Positions 7,500-14,411 of a stretch of DNA of 16,538 bases are shown in pieces. Both the position numbers and the translations under genes were made by a program. The notes below the pieces were generated by a model that saw only the letters and a program-made list of their open reading frames with translations, was not told the origin of the DNA and did no database searches. This DNA comes from Dysgonamonadaceae bacterium. Its GTDB lineage: Bacteria; Bacteroidota; Bacteroidia; Bacteroidales; Azobacteroidaceae. Location: positions 1 to 16,538 of the forward strand of contig JAIRRK010000032.1 of NCBI GenBank assembly GCA_031256015.1, in the 5' to 3' direction. Within the stretch, counting starts at the first letter, position 1, and every line of letters starts with the position of its first letter.

Positions 7500-8763
7500 T
7501 TACACAAATCAAAAGTTAAGCTTGTTTGTTTTTGCCCTGATAGCTGCATGGGGAATCTTTTTCTTTTATGCCATGAACAGCGAAATCATGGACGAAACAG
7601 ACGATATGCTTCAGAGTTATCGGGATATATTCATTAAAAAGGCACTGAGCGAACCGAAACTCTTAAACTCATTCGAGGATACAACGTTTGCCGGGTATTC
7701 CATTCGTCCGATAAGCGACGAAGATGCGCGAAATTACAAAGAACGGTTTTACGATGAGGAAGCTTACTTCCCGGACGAGGACGAACATATTCCCGTGCGC
7801 GTGTACAAATCCGTTTTCAGGGCTTCCGACCAACGTTATTACGAGCTGGAAATACGCCTGTCGACGGTGGAACGCGACGATATGATAGAAACACTGTCGA
7901 TTTGCTTGTTCGCCCTCTTTGTTCTTTTGTCGGCGACAATCATTGCGGGGAATCGGCTTATTTTGAAACAGAGTTTCAAGCCTCTGAATAAGTTGTTGAA
8001 GTGGCTTGACTCCGTCGCGCCGGGGAAGGCCGTTCCGGATTTGAATAACCGGACAAAAATCACGGAATTTGCTCAACTGAACGAAGCGGCTTATACAATG
8101 AGTTTACGCAACTTTCGGGCGTATGAACAGCAAAAACAGTTTATCGAAAACGCTTCCCATGAATTGCAAACTCCGTTGGCGATTGCTCTGAATAAAATAG
8201 AAATGCTCACTCAAAGCGAAAATATCTCTGAGCAGCAACTCGCGGAAATCGATTCGCTGCACAAAGCTTTGAACAAAGCAATTAAAATGAACAAATCATT
8301 ATTGTTCCTCTCCCGAATAGAAAATGAACAGTTTTCGGATAAAAAAGAAATAAACCTCAATCGATTGGTTCGCGAACTTTCGGCGGATTTTATTGAAATT
8401 TATGCGGATAAACATCTCGATTTCATTTTGGAAGAAAAAAATCAGTGTACTGTCCGGATGAACGAGGATTTGGCGAATACGCTGACGACCAACTTGATAA
8501 AAAATGCTTTTATGCACACTTCCCGAAACGGAAAAATTTCGGTGACCATCAATACTTCAACGCTTCAAATTGAAAATTCCGGAGATGAAAAGTTGGATGA
8601 AAAACGTATCTTTCAACGGTTCTATCGTTCCGGACAAACCAAAAACGACAACTCGACCGGATTGGGCCTTGCGATTGTTCAATCGATTGCCGTATCCAAT
8701 CGGATTGCTTTCCGTTACGAATACGACGGAAAACATCGTTTCGTGTTAAAGTTTGTCAAATAA
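7483..8763 (+). CDS. Membrane sensor histidine kinase
   Basis: Cognate kinase of the preceding regulator, 426 aa. Membrane segment 1 lies near residues 12-31. An extracytoplasmic sensor of about 100 residues rich in Asp/Glu follows, then membrane segment 2 near 136-157 and a short HAMP-like linker. The HisKA H-box is FIENASHELQTPLAI with phospho-His226. The HATPase_c domain has the N-box NLIKNAFMHT (Asn341) and the G2 box STGLGLAIV (391-399). The G1 box is weak (IENSGDE). Two ATG codons in tandem (7483 and 7486) could start it; both overlap the regulator stop. No known small-ligand domain is recognised in the sensor region. The acidic sensor could suit a cationic peptide or metal signal, but that is a guess. 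Confidence 0.95.
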   Translation: MMKLLNYTNQKLSLFVFALIAAWGIFFFYAMNSEIMDETDDMLQSYRDIFIKKALSEPKLLNSFEDTTFAGYSIRPISDEDARNYKERFYDEEAYFPDEDEHIPVRVYKSVFRASDQRYYELEIRLSTVERDDMIETLSICLFALFVLLSATIIAGNRLILKQSFKPLNKLLKWLDSVAPGKAVPDLNNRTKITEFAQLNEAAYTMSLRNFRAYEQQKQFIENASHELQTPLAIALNKIEMLTQSENISEQQLAEIDSLHKALNKAIKMNKSLLFLSRIENEQFSDKKEINLNRLVRELSADFIEIYADKHLDFILEEKNQCTVRMNEDLANTLTTNLIKNAFMHTSRNGKISVTINTSTLQIENSGDEKLDEKRIFQRFYRSGQTKNDNSTGLGLAIVQSIAVSNRIAFRYEYDGKHRFVLKFVK

Positions 8764-8807
8764 CAGGTTTTTGTTCCCTTTTCCCGATTCTTTCCAACAT
8801 CGTCGAC

Positions 8808-8815
8808 GAATTTTG
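8808..8815 (+). promoter_or_regulatory. Possible promoter box before the PepSY-like pair
   Basis: GAATTTTG differs from TAnnTTTG at the first base only and lies 45 nt before the ATG at 8860. No well-spaced -33 is seen. It is the only candidate for separate expression of the PepSY-like pair in the 96-nt gap after the kinase; no terminator is visible there, so read-through from the kinase is also possible. Confidence 0.3.
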
Positions 8816-8859
8816 TCGTATCAAAAGAAACAACGATGTTTAATTTAAAAAGAAAGGTT

Positions 8860-9300
8860 ATGAAAAAGTTTGTTTTATTACTCACCGTAATCGGTATGTT
8901 TTCGTTGCAGTCGGCATCGGCCGACGATGTCGTTACCCGAGATATTGAAAGACTTCCGCAGGCGGCAAAAAATTTCATTCAAAAACACTTCCCGAATGAA
9001 AAAGTATCGTATATGAAAATCGATAAGGAATTATTGTCGACCACTTACGAAGTGACTTTCATTAGCGGAATCGAACTTGAATTTACGAAAGACGGCGAAT
9101 GGAAAGAAATTGACTGTAAACACACCGCCGTTCCCGCCGGTGCCGTTCCGACCAAAATTTCGGAATACGTAAAAACCAATTTTCCCGGCACATTCATTAA
9201 ACAAATCGAAAAAAAGAAACGCCGCTATGAAGTCGAACTCTCGAATAAACTTGATTTGGAGTTTGATATGAACGAGAATTTTATAAAAATAGACGATTAA
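8860..9300 (+). CDS. Periplasmic PepSY-like (DUF2874) protein, two tandem domains
   Basis: Small exported protein of 146 aa. From ATG at 8860 the product opens with MKKFVLLLTVIGMFSLQSA, a typical signal peptide with likely cleavage at ASA|DD. An in-frame ATG at 8836 would add an eight-residue basic extension and is less likely. The mature part contains two copies of the PepSY-like fold: LPQAAKNFIQKHFPNEKVSY through KDGEWKEIDC, and VPTKISEYVKTNFPGTFIKQ through MNENFIKID. This is the Bacteroidota DUF2874 (PF11396) arrangement. Members are secreted and often sit beside two-component systems, but their function is not established; an inhibitor or sensing role is only suspected. The next gene is a related lipoprotein 21 nt downstream. 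Confidence 0.88.
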   Translation: MKKFVLLLTVIGMFSLQSASADDVVTRDIERLPQAAKNFIQKHFPNEKVSYMKIDKELLSTTYEVTFISGIELEFTKDGEWKEIDCKHTAVPAGAVPTKISEYVKTNFPGTFIKQIEKKKRRYEVELSNKLDLEFDMNENFIKIDD

Positions 9301-9321
9301 AATCAATTATTGAATAAAGTC

Positions 9322-9789
9322 ATGAAAAAAAGTTTGAATATTTCAGGTATATTATTGTTGTCGGCGGTTTTGTTATTCTCATGCGACGACGATATCTTTA
9401 CACCCGACCGGATTGTCACGGATACTTTCCGAACGATGTATCCGAATGCAAAATACATTGAATGGGAAATGAAAAGCGGTTATTATGCCGCTGAATTTAT
9501 CGACGAAGGCTTGGAAAAAGAGGCTTGGTTCGATAAAGCAGGAAGTTGGTTGCTTACGGAAACCGAATTTGAGCGAAACATTCCGGAAATGATTCGACAG
9601 GCAGTCGCCGCAACGGAATACAAAGATTGGCGGATAGATGATGTCGATTTCATCGAACAAAACGACAAAGAATCTTTTTATGTTGTTAATCTCGAAAAAG
9701 GAAGGCAGGAACGCAATCTGTATTTCTCCGAATCGGGCGAATTAATGGAAACGGAAGTTCCCAAGTGGACGTTATCCTCTACCTTTTAA
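9322..9789 (+). CDS. PepSY-like lipoprotein, possibly surface-exposed
   Basis: Exported lipoprotein of 155 aa. From ATG at 9322 the lipoprotein signal ends with LLFSC (acylated Cys21). The residues straight after the cysteine are DDD, resembling the acidic lipoprotein export signal that sends Bacteroidota lipoproteins to the cell surface, so outer-face localisation is plausible. The mature part shows the PepSY-like pattern twice: TDTFRTMYPNAKYIEWEMK with YYAAEF and WFDKAGSWLLTET, then IPEMIRQAVAATEYKDWRID with SFYVVNLEKG and YFSESGELMET. It differs from its upstream neighbour in being lipid-anchored. A strong terminator follows at 9819-9857 and closes the cluster. A TTG start at 9310 would add four residues and is less likely. 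Confidence 0.85.
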   Translation: MKKSLNISGILLLSAVLLFSCDDDIFTPDRIVTDTFRTMYPNAKYIEWEMKSGYYAAEFIDEGLEKEAWFDKAGSWLLTETEFERNIPEMIRQAVAATEYKDWRIDDVDFIEQNDKESFYVVNLEKGRQERNLYFSESGELMETEVPKWTLSSTF

Positions 9790-9818
9790 CGAATCAGACA
9801 GGTATCGAGCAGAAAAAT

Positions 9819-9857
9819 AAACGGTCCCGGGTGAAAACGGAGACCGTTTGTTTTTTT
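9819..9857 (+). terminator. Intrinsic terminator after the PepSY-like pair
   Basis: Stem AAACGGTC plus CCG (9819-9829) pairs with CGG-A-GACCGTTT (9838-9849) with one bulged A, followed by GTTTTTTT. It ends the two-component/PepSY transcript and insulates recF. Confidence 0.92.
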
Positions 9858-9889
9858 GTATCCCGCGAACGGAGTGATAGGAAAAACGG

Positions 9890-9907
9890 TAAATTTGTTT
9901 AACTTTG
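9890..9907 (+). promoter_or_regulatory. Two overlapping -7 boxes directly before recF
   Basis: TAAATTTG (9890-9897) and TAACTTTG (9900-9907) each match TAnnTTTG exactly. The second ends 4 nt before the recF ATG at 9912, so its transcript would begin at or within a base or two of the start codon. The first would give a leader of about 10 nt. No correctly spaced -33 TTTG is apparent for either. Confidence 0.65.
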
Positions 9908-9911
9908 CAGC

Positions 9912-11012
9912 ATGATTATCGAGCGAATTTCTATCTTAAATTTCAAAAATATCGAAGAAGCCGATTTAACTTTTTCTCCCCGATTGAATTGTTTGTTCGG
10001 AGACAACGGAATGGGAAAAACCAATTTGCTTGATGCCTTGTATTACCTCTCCTTTACGCGAAGTTACACCAATTTGCCCGATTCGCAATTAATCACCCAC
10101 GAAAAAGATTTCATGGTACTTCAAGGGTATTATAACCGAAACGACAACTCGGACGAAATTTATTGCGGAGTGAAAAGAAAACAAAAAAAGGTTTTCAAGC
10201 GAAATAAAAAAGAATACGACCGACTGTCGGAACACATCGGATTTATTCCGGTTGTGATAATTTCCCCCGCCGACATCGATTTAATACAAGGCGGAAGCGA
10301 CGAACGCCGTAAATTTATTGATATGCTTATCAGTCAGTACGATAAAGAATACCTTCATGCCCTGATAAACTACAATAAAGCCCTGTATCAACGAAATTCG
10401 TTATTGAAAAAATCATTCTCCGTTTCCGACGACTCCCTGTTTGAAATATGGGAAGAACAAATGAGTCGCTACGGAAGCTTGATTCATCGGAAAAGAAAAA
10501 CTTTTTCCGCCGATTTCGCCCCGGTTTTCACGGAATATTACCGAATTGTCAGCGGCGAAAACGAAACTGTTCACTTTCAATATCAGTCCCGGCTCGAAAA
10601 CGATTCCTTATCCTCCTTACTCGTTTCCGGGAGAGAAAAAGATAAAATATCGGGATTCACGACATCGGGTACCCATAAAGACGATTTCGATTTTCTGCTG
10701 GACGATTATCTTATCCGGAAAATCGGCTCTCAAGGGCAAAATAAAACCTATTTAATCGCCTTGAAATTGGCTCAATTTAATTTTTTGTCGGAAAAAGGCC
10801 TGTCGCCCCCCATTTTGTTGCTGGACGATTTGTTCGACAAATTAGACGCCAAACGAGCCGAACGAATCATTCATCTGGTTGCTCAACCCGAATTCGGTCA
10901 GATTTTTATCGCCGACACAAACCGAAACTATCCGGACGAAATATTAAACGAAATGCAATGCGATTATAAACTTTTTCAAGTGAAAGACGGAGTTATCCGG
11001 GAATCAAAATAA
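9912..11012 (+). CDS. recF: DNA replication/repair protein RecF
   Basis: RecF is an SMC/ABC-type ATPase that, with RecO and RecR, loads RecA at single-strand gaps and stalled forks. The product is 366 aa, normal for the family. Visible: Walker A GDNGMGKTN (30-38), SPADIDLIQGG (118-128), GTHKDD (253-258), ABC signature SQGQNKT (273-279), Walker B ILLLDD (301-306) and the D-loop with LDA. All catalytic motifs are present. The start matches family N-termini (IISILNFKN-like opening), and two promoter boxes crowd the ATG. The DUF721 gene begins 3 nt after the stop, an arrangement common in Bacteroidales, so both are read from one mRNA. Confidence 0.97.
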   Translation: MIIERISILNFKNIEEADLTFSPRLNCLFGDNGMGKTNLLDALYYLSFTRSYTNLPDSQLITHEKDFMVLQGYYNRNDNSDEIYCGVKRKQKKVFKRNKKEYDRLSEHIGFIPVVIISPADIDLIQGGSDERRKFIDMLISQYDKEYLHALINYNKALYQRNSLLKKSFSVSDDSLFEIWEEQMSRYGSLIHRKRKTFSADFAPVFTEYYRIVSGENETVHFQYQSRLENDSLSSLLVSGREKDKISGFTTSGTHKDDFDFLLDDYLIRKIGSQGQNKTYLIALKLAQFNFLSEKGLSPPILLLDDLFDKLDAKRAERIIHLVAQPEFGQIFIADTNRNYPDEILNEMQCDYKLFQVKDGVIRESK

Positions 11013-11015
11013 AAA

Positions 11016-11309
11016 ATGAAACGAACAGATTCACAATCAATCGGAGCCATTTTACGCGCTTTCTTTCAAGACAATCCACGAATAGCCGATAAACTGGCCG
11101 AAGCTCGTTTACTGGATTACTGGAATAACCGAATGAATCGGACCGTAAGCAAATACACAACCGAAACATTCATCCGTAACAGAGTTTTATACGTAAAAGT
11201 GACTTCCTCGGTCCTGAAGAACGAATTGATGATGAATCGTCAAAACCTGATTGAAAAATTAAATGCCGAAGCCGGAAGAAACGTAATCGATAATTTTTTC
11301 CTGATTTAG
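11016..11309 (+). CDS. DUF721 (DciA-like) protein
   Basis: Protein of 97 aa belonging to DUF721, whose better-studied members (DciA) recruit or load the replicative helicase DnaB where no DnaC-type loader exists. The typical features are SIGAILRAFFQDN at the N-terminus, a central LDYWNNRM stretch (the family's W-x-x-xxG-like region), and the strand pattern RNRVLYVKVTSSVLKNELMM followed by LIEKLNAEAGRNVIDNFFLI. It is a short version with no extra N-terminal domain. It starts 3 nt after recF, so it is almost certainly co-expressed and linked to replication or repair. Helicase-loading in this organism is inferred from family membership only. Confidence 0.88.
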   Translation: MKRTDSQSIGAILRAFFQDNPRIADKLAEARLLDYWNNRMNRTVSKYTTETFIRNRVLYVKVTSSVLKNELMMNRQNLIEKLNAEAGRNVIDNFFLI

Positions 11310-11356
11310 CCGGTCGAAAAAAAATTAATCGTTTTCAAACAAAATAATGAAGAAAA

Positions 11357-11388
11357 TGTGTGGAAATAAAAAAATATGATTACCTTTA
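11357..11388 (+). promoter_or_regulatory. Putative promoter of the structured RNA
   Basis: TGTG (11357-11360), a 20-nt spacer and TACCTTTA (11381-11388), one mismatch from TAnnTTTG. It predicts a transcript start near 11394, about 27 nt before the closing stem of the RNA. Confidence 0.5.
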
Positions 11389-11393
11389 CGGCG

Positions 11394-11556
11394 GTTTTGT
11401 ATAATAAAATCTAAGAAGAAGGTGATAAGCAGGTGCGAAAATAAAATTGATAGAGCCGGAAACAATCCGGGAACTCCCAAGAGCCTTCGGGACGTGTCCC
11501 CGAACCTTTGGGAAGCATCTATATAGCATCAAAAAAGACAAATCGGTTTGTTTTTT
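11394..11556 (+). ncRNA. ssrS: Structured non-coding RNA, candidate 6S RNA (Bacteroidales-1-like)
   Basis: No protein gene lies here, but the plus strand folds well. A 16-nt closing stem pairs GGTGATAAGCAGGTGC (11421-11436) with GCATCTATATAGCATC (11515-11530), 13 of 16 positions pairing if G-U is allowed. Inside are a hairpin CCGGA-AACAA-TCCGG (11456-11470), and an apical rod with CCCAA/TTGGG (11476-11480/11508-11512) and TTCGGGA/TCCCCGAA. An A6/T6-flanked ACAAA-TCGG-TTTGT terminator (11531-11556) follows immediately, and a promoter-like pair precedes it. Size (about 160 nt), rod shape with a large 5' bubble, and its own promoter and terminator suggest 6S RNA, a regulator of RNA polymerase known in this order as Bacteroidales-1. 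The symbol is tentative; another RNA family is possible. Confidence 0.5.
11531..11556 (+). terminator. Terminator of the structured RNA
   Basis: AAAAAA-g-ACAAA-TCGG-TTTGT-TTTTT: an A-tract/T-tract hairpin with a TCGG loop, starting one base after the RNA's closing stem. It is nearly symmetrical and could terminate either strand. Confidence 0.65.
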
Positions 11557-11666
11557 ACTGAAATAAAACCGGTCGCCGGAGAAATCGTCCGGAAGATATC
11601 GAGATATTCATATTTTCATTTATATTTAGCTTGTATTTTTACAGGCAAGTGTTTTAACGTTTTTAG

Positions 11667-11703
11667 GAAGCCGGCTCCGTGATGGAGACGGCTTCTTGCT
11701 TTT
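11667..11703 (+). terminator. Second terminator hairpin before the convergent protease gene
   Basis: GAAGCCGGCTCC (11667-11678) pairs with GGAGACGGCTTC (11684-11695) around a GTGAT loop with one mismatch, followed by TTGCTTTTC on the plus strand. It is stronger than the first and lies between the structured RNA and the convergent protease gene. A TATTTTTA box at 11634-11641 could start a transcript of about 55 nt ending here, but this is weak. The rest of 11557-11749 shows only a CCGGA/TCCGG hairpin near 11575-11592. Confidence 0.7.
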
Positions 11704-11749
11704 CTGCAAAGAAGAAATACCGCGATGAAGTGTTAAATAATGAATGTTC

Positions 11750-13405
11750 TCAGTTAACGGAAAGTGATTTGTATTTTTCCCGGATAATCGCCTGCGGTTG
11801 AGCATATCCCTCCCTTAGAGCCTGAATTGCCAAATCCACAACCGGGTCGTTTTGCATTAAAGCATAATAAAAAGCCTCGTCTCCGAAAAAATTGCTTAAA
11901 ATACAGGCATACGCATTGGTTAAAATTTGATTGTAAGATTTATGAATTAATGCCGAGCGTCTTTTTATTCCATTCTCTTCCGCGTAGCGAATGAGTTCAT
12001 AAAAAACAGGTTGAGTCTTCAAATATTCCATCAACGATTGATAATCCGGATAATATTCCGTTAAATCCATATTGTTGTCGAAATAATCAAAGGCGAACTT
12101 CTCGAAAATACGATGATTTTCCAATTTGAGATAATAACTGGTTATATGAGCTGTGTCGATCGGAATAAAAACATCCGGAATAATTCCTCCTCCTCCGTAT
12201 ACGGTTCTTCCGTGCACGGTCTTAAATACGGAAGTCGTATCGATTTTTATGCTGTCTGCAAAAAATCCCTCACCGTTACTTAGTTGCTCGATCCAATCTT
12301 GATTGTATTTTTCCGATTGTCCCAATTCATACTTTCTTTGAATATTTCGTCCGGAGGGAGTAAAATAGCGGGCGATGGTCAATCGGATTGCCGATTTATC
12401 TGCCAATTCGATTTGATTTTGCACCAATCCTTTTCCGAAAGAGCGTCGACCGATAATTAAACCTCTGTCGTTATCCTGAATGGCTCCCGCAACCACTTCA
12501 CCGGCCGAAGCCGACAATTGGTCGATAAGAACGACTACTTGATTCTCGGGCAAATTTCCGGTTCCGTCAGAGATGGATTCCGACCGGCGAAAGGCTTTTC
12601 CTTCCGCATAAACAATCATTTTCCCTTCGGGAAGAAATTCGTTGATGATGTTGATTGCCGCATCCAACATTCCGCCTCCGTTCATTCTTAAATCGATAAT
12701 GAAAGACCGGCATCCTTTGTTGGTTAATTGTGTGATAGCTTTGATAAATTCGTTGTAAGTGGTATGACTGAATTTATCGAATATTTTAATAAATCCGATA
12801 CCTTCTTCTATTTCGTAAGCGGCTTTAACCGTCGATACGGGAATTTCACCTCTCACAAGAGTATAATTCACAATCGTATCCGATGTTTTTCTTTTTATTC
12901 CCAAATGGAGCGAATCTCCTATCGGGCCTCGTAAAGTTTTCGAAACAGTTTCCTCCGAGATAGTTTCCCCTGCGAGAAGATTGTCGTTTACGAACACAAT
13001 TCTATCGCCGGGTAAAATTCCCGCTTGAGAAGCCGGGCTTCCGTGAACTGCACTAAGAACGACCATCGTATCTTTAAAAAGATAATAAGTCACACCGATT
13101 CCGCCGAAATGCCCTTCCATTTCTTCATTAACAGTTTGGAGTTCACTTGTCGGAATATAAGACGAATGAGGGTCTAATTCGTTGATAATTCCGGTTATCG
13201 CATCTTCCGTTAAATCGTTCATATCGACGGAATCGACATAATCCTGCCGGATAATATCCAGAACAGAAGCAATTTTATTATCGGGAGTATTGATGAAGCC
13301 GAAAAAGCAGCTTTTGTCTGACGAACTTCCAAACACAATATACCCGATTGCCATTCCGATGACTAACCCTCCAACGGATAATCCGATGTTTTTTACTGAT
13401 TTCAT
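11750..13405 (-). CDS. S41-family C-terminal processing protease (CtpA/Tsp type)
   Basis: Membrane-anchored serine protease of 551 aa that in this family cleaves cell-envelope proteins near their C-termini. An N-terminal anchor (about 7-26) puts the rest in the periplasm. A PDZ domain (about 97-180) contains GGIGVTY and SPASQAGILPGDRI. The S41 core (about 195-390) holds DLRMNGGG, the catalytic serine in DQLSASAGE (Ser300) and the lysine in RSFGKGLVQ (Lys325). The 25-residue Ser-Lys spacing equals that of E. coli Tsp. GGGGIIPDVFIP ends the core. A C-terminal region of about 140 residues, mostly helical, is the lineage-type extension. The start (ATG, 13405) lies 17 nt downstream of the deaminase stop, so the two share an mRNA. 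The substrate is not evident. Confidence 0.95.
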   Translation of the reverse strand: MKSVKNIGLSVGGLVIGMAIGYIVFGSSSDKSCFFGFINTPDNKIASVLDIIRQDYVDSVDMNDLTEDAITGIINELDPHSSYIPTSELQTVNEEMEGHFGGIGVTYYLFKDTMVVLSAVHGSPASQAGILPGDRIVFVNDNLLAGETISEETVSKTLRGPIGDSLHLGIKRKTSDTIVNYTLVRGEIPVSTVKAAYEIEEGIGFIKIFDKFSHTTYNEFIKAITQLTNKGCRSFIIDLRMNGGGMLDAAINIINEFLPEGKMIVYAEGKAFRRSESISDGTGNLPENQVVVLIDQLSASAGEVVAGAIQDNDRGLIIGRRSFGKGLVQNQIELADKSAIRLTIARYFTPSGRNIQRKYELGQSEKYNQDWIEQLSNGEGFFADSIKIDTTSVFKTVHGRTVYGGGGIIPDVFIPIDTAHITSYYLKLENHRIFEKFAFDYFDNNMDLTEYYPDYQSLMEYLKTQPVFYELIRYAEENGIKRRSALIHKSYNQILTNAYACILSNFFGDEAFYYALMQNDPVVDLAIQALREGYAQPQAIIREKYKSLSVN

Positions 13406-13422
13406 ACTTTCGTCGGAAAGTT

Positions 13423-13866
13423 TTAAGTAATTAATTGGTCTTTATCTATATAAACGACTTCGATATGAGCTTTTTCCAACAAATCGATGCCGTCGGACAA
13501 GCGATATTTTTCCGAATAAACAACCCGTTTGATTCCGGCTTGAATAATTAACTTTGCACATTCGATACACGGAGAAGCCGTAACATACAAAGTAGCATCT
13601 TTGCTGTTATTATTCGAACACGCGATTTTTGTAATAGCATTGGCTTCCGCATGTAAGACATAGGCCTTTGTCAGTCCGTTTTCGTCCTCACAATTATTTT
13701 CAAACCCGGAAGGAGTTCCGTTGTATCCATCGGAAATAATCATCTTGTCTTTAACAATTAAAGCACCTACTTGCCTTCTCTTACAATAAGAATTTTCGGC
13801 CCAAATAGCAGCCATACGAAGATAACGTTTATCCAAAATAAATTGTTTTTTATTTAAGCTGTTCAT
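13423..13866 (-). CDS. dCMP/cytidine deaminase (ComEB-like)
   Basis: Zinc-dependent deoxycytidylate deaminase family, converting dCMP to dUMP to feed thymidylate synthesis. Length 147 aa, normal for the family. Zinc and catalytic motifs: HAEANAI (His72, Glu74) and PCIECAK (Cys100, Cys103). VGALIV and GYNGTPSGF are substrate-pocket segments shared with dCMP deaminases. The ATG at 13866 is supported by a perfect TAGTTTTG box at 13886-13893, giving a leader of about 15 nt. The CtpA-type protease gene follows 17 nt after the stop. The pairing seems to be an operon of convenience, with no functional link visible. Confidence 0.95.
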   Translation of the reverse strand: MNSLNKKQFILDKRYLRMAAIWAENSYCKRRQVGALIVKDKMIISDGYNGTPSGFENNCEDENGLTKAYVLHAEANAITKIACSNNNSKDATLYVTASPCIECAKLIIQAGIKRVVYSEKYRLSDGIDLLEKAHIEVVYIDKDQLIT

Positions 13867-13885
13867 AGAAGCCTGTTTTCAGTTG

Positions 13886-13893
13886 CAAAACTA
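13886..13893 (-). promoter_or_regulatory. Deaminase-protease operon promoter -7 box (TAGTTTTG)
   Basis: Reads TAGTTTTG on the minus strand, a perfect TAnnTTTG, about 20 nt before the ATG. No good -33 TTTG at 19-21 nt. The 235-nt gap to rpsU holds this and the divergent rpsU promoter; I see nothing else in it. Confidence 0.65.
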
Positions 13894-14020
13894 CAAATAA
13901 AACTCATATATCCTAATATAAAACAAGAAAAAATCGATACGGGTTTTGCAATGTGTTTTCATAAAATGAAGAAAAAATAATGATGGAAGCAATTCCGAAT
14001 AAAAAAGTATAGCGATTTTT

Positions 14021-14051
14021 TTTGTATATGATTAAACTTTATTTATCTTTG
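14021..14051 (+). promoter_or_regulatory. rpsU promoter (TTTG-N19-TATCTTTG)
   Basis: TTTG (14021-14024), exactly 19 nt, then TATCTTTG (14044-14051): the best full match to the Bacteroidota housekeeping promoter in the window, as expected for a ribosomal protein gene. The predicted leader is about 45 nt and A-rich, with no Shine-Dalgarno sequence before the ATG. Confidence 0.85.
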
Positions 14052-14101
14052 CGGGCTGAATAAAATAATTTAATAGTATAAAATAAACAGACAAAAAAAT
14101 T

Positions 14102-14293
14102 ATGATTATTGTCCCCTTAAAAGAAGGCGAAAATATTGAAAGAGCCTTAAAAAAATTCAAAAGAAAATTTGAAAAGACAGGTGTAACAAAAGAACTCAGA
14201 AAAAGACAAGCCTTTGTAAAACCTTCTGTTGAAAAAAGAAAACAAAAAATTCACGCCGTATACGTACAAAAATTACGTTTGTCGGAAGAATAG
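14102..14293 (+). CDS. rpsU: 30S ribosomal protein bS21
   Basis: Small basic protein of the 30S subunit, located near the 3' end of 16S rRNA and the anti-Shine-Dalgarno sequence. The 63-aa product has the family opening MIIVPLKEGENIERALKKFKRKFEKTG and a lysine/arginine-rich helical tail, normal in length. In Bacteroidota bS21 is linked to masking of the anti-Shine-Dalgarno, and in some members rpsU itself has a strong Shine-Dalgarno for autoregulation. Here no such sequence is seen, only an A-rich leader. It precedes xerC-hpf, a common Bacteroidales order. A short TTTCCGGAAA palindrome follows the stop without a T-tract, so partial read-through into xerC is possible. Confidence 0.96.
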   Translation: MIIVPLKEGENIERALKKFKRKFEKTGVTKELRKRQAFVKPSVEKRKQKIHAVYVQKLRLSEE

Positions 14294-14354
14294 TTTCCGG
14301 AAAAATGAAAAATAATGAAGATTTGAAAAGGCTATTCTAAAAATACGTTTACCA

Positions 14355-14384
14355 TTGCCCTTTTGAATTATTTTTATATCTTTG
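14355..14384 (+). promoter_or_regulatory. xerC-hpf promoter
   Basis: TTG (14355-14357), 19 nt, then TATCTTTG (14377-14384), a perfect -7 box. The predicted start near 14390 leaves a leader of about 22 nt to the ATG at 14412. This lets xerC-hpf be transcribed separately from rpsU. Confidence 0.7.
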
Positions 14385-14411
14385 TTGTCATAATCCGATG
14401 CAACAGAAGAT

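Noticed and set aside
11421..11530. A riboswitch, tmRNA, RNase P RNA or SRP RNA
   Set aside because: I could not find the conserved cores of these families (for example the SRP GGAAGCAGC-type loop or a B12 box), and the element does not lead into a gene on its strand.
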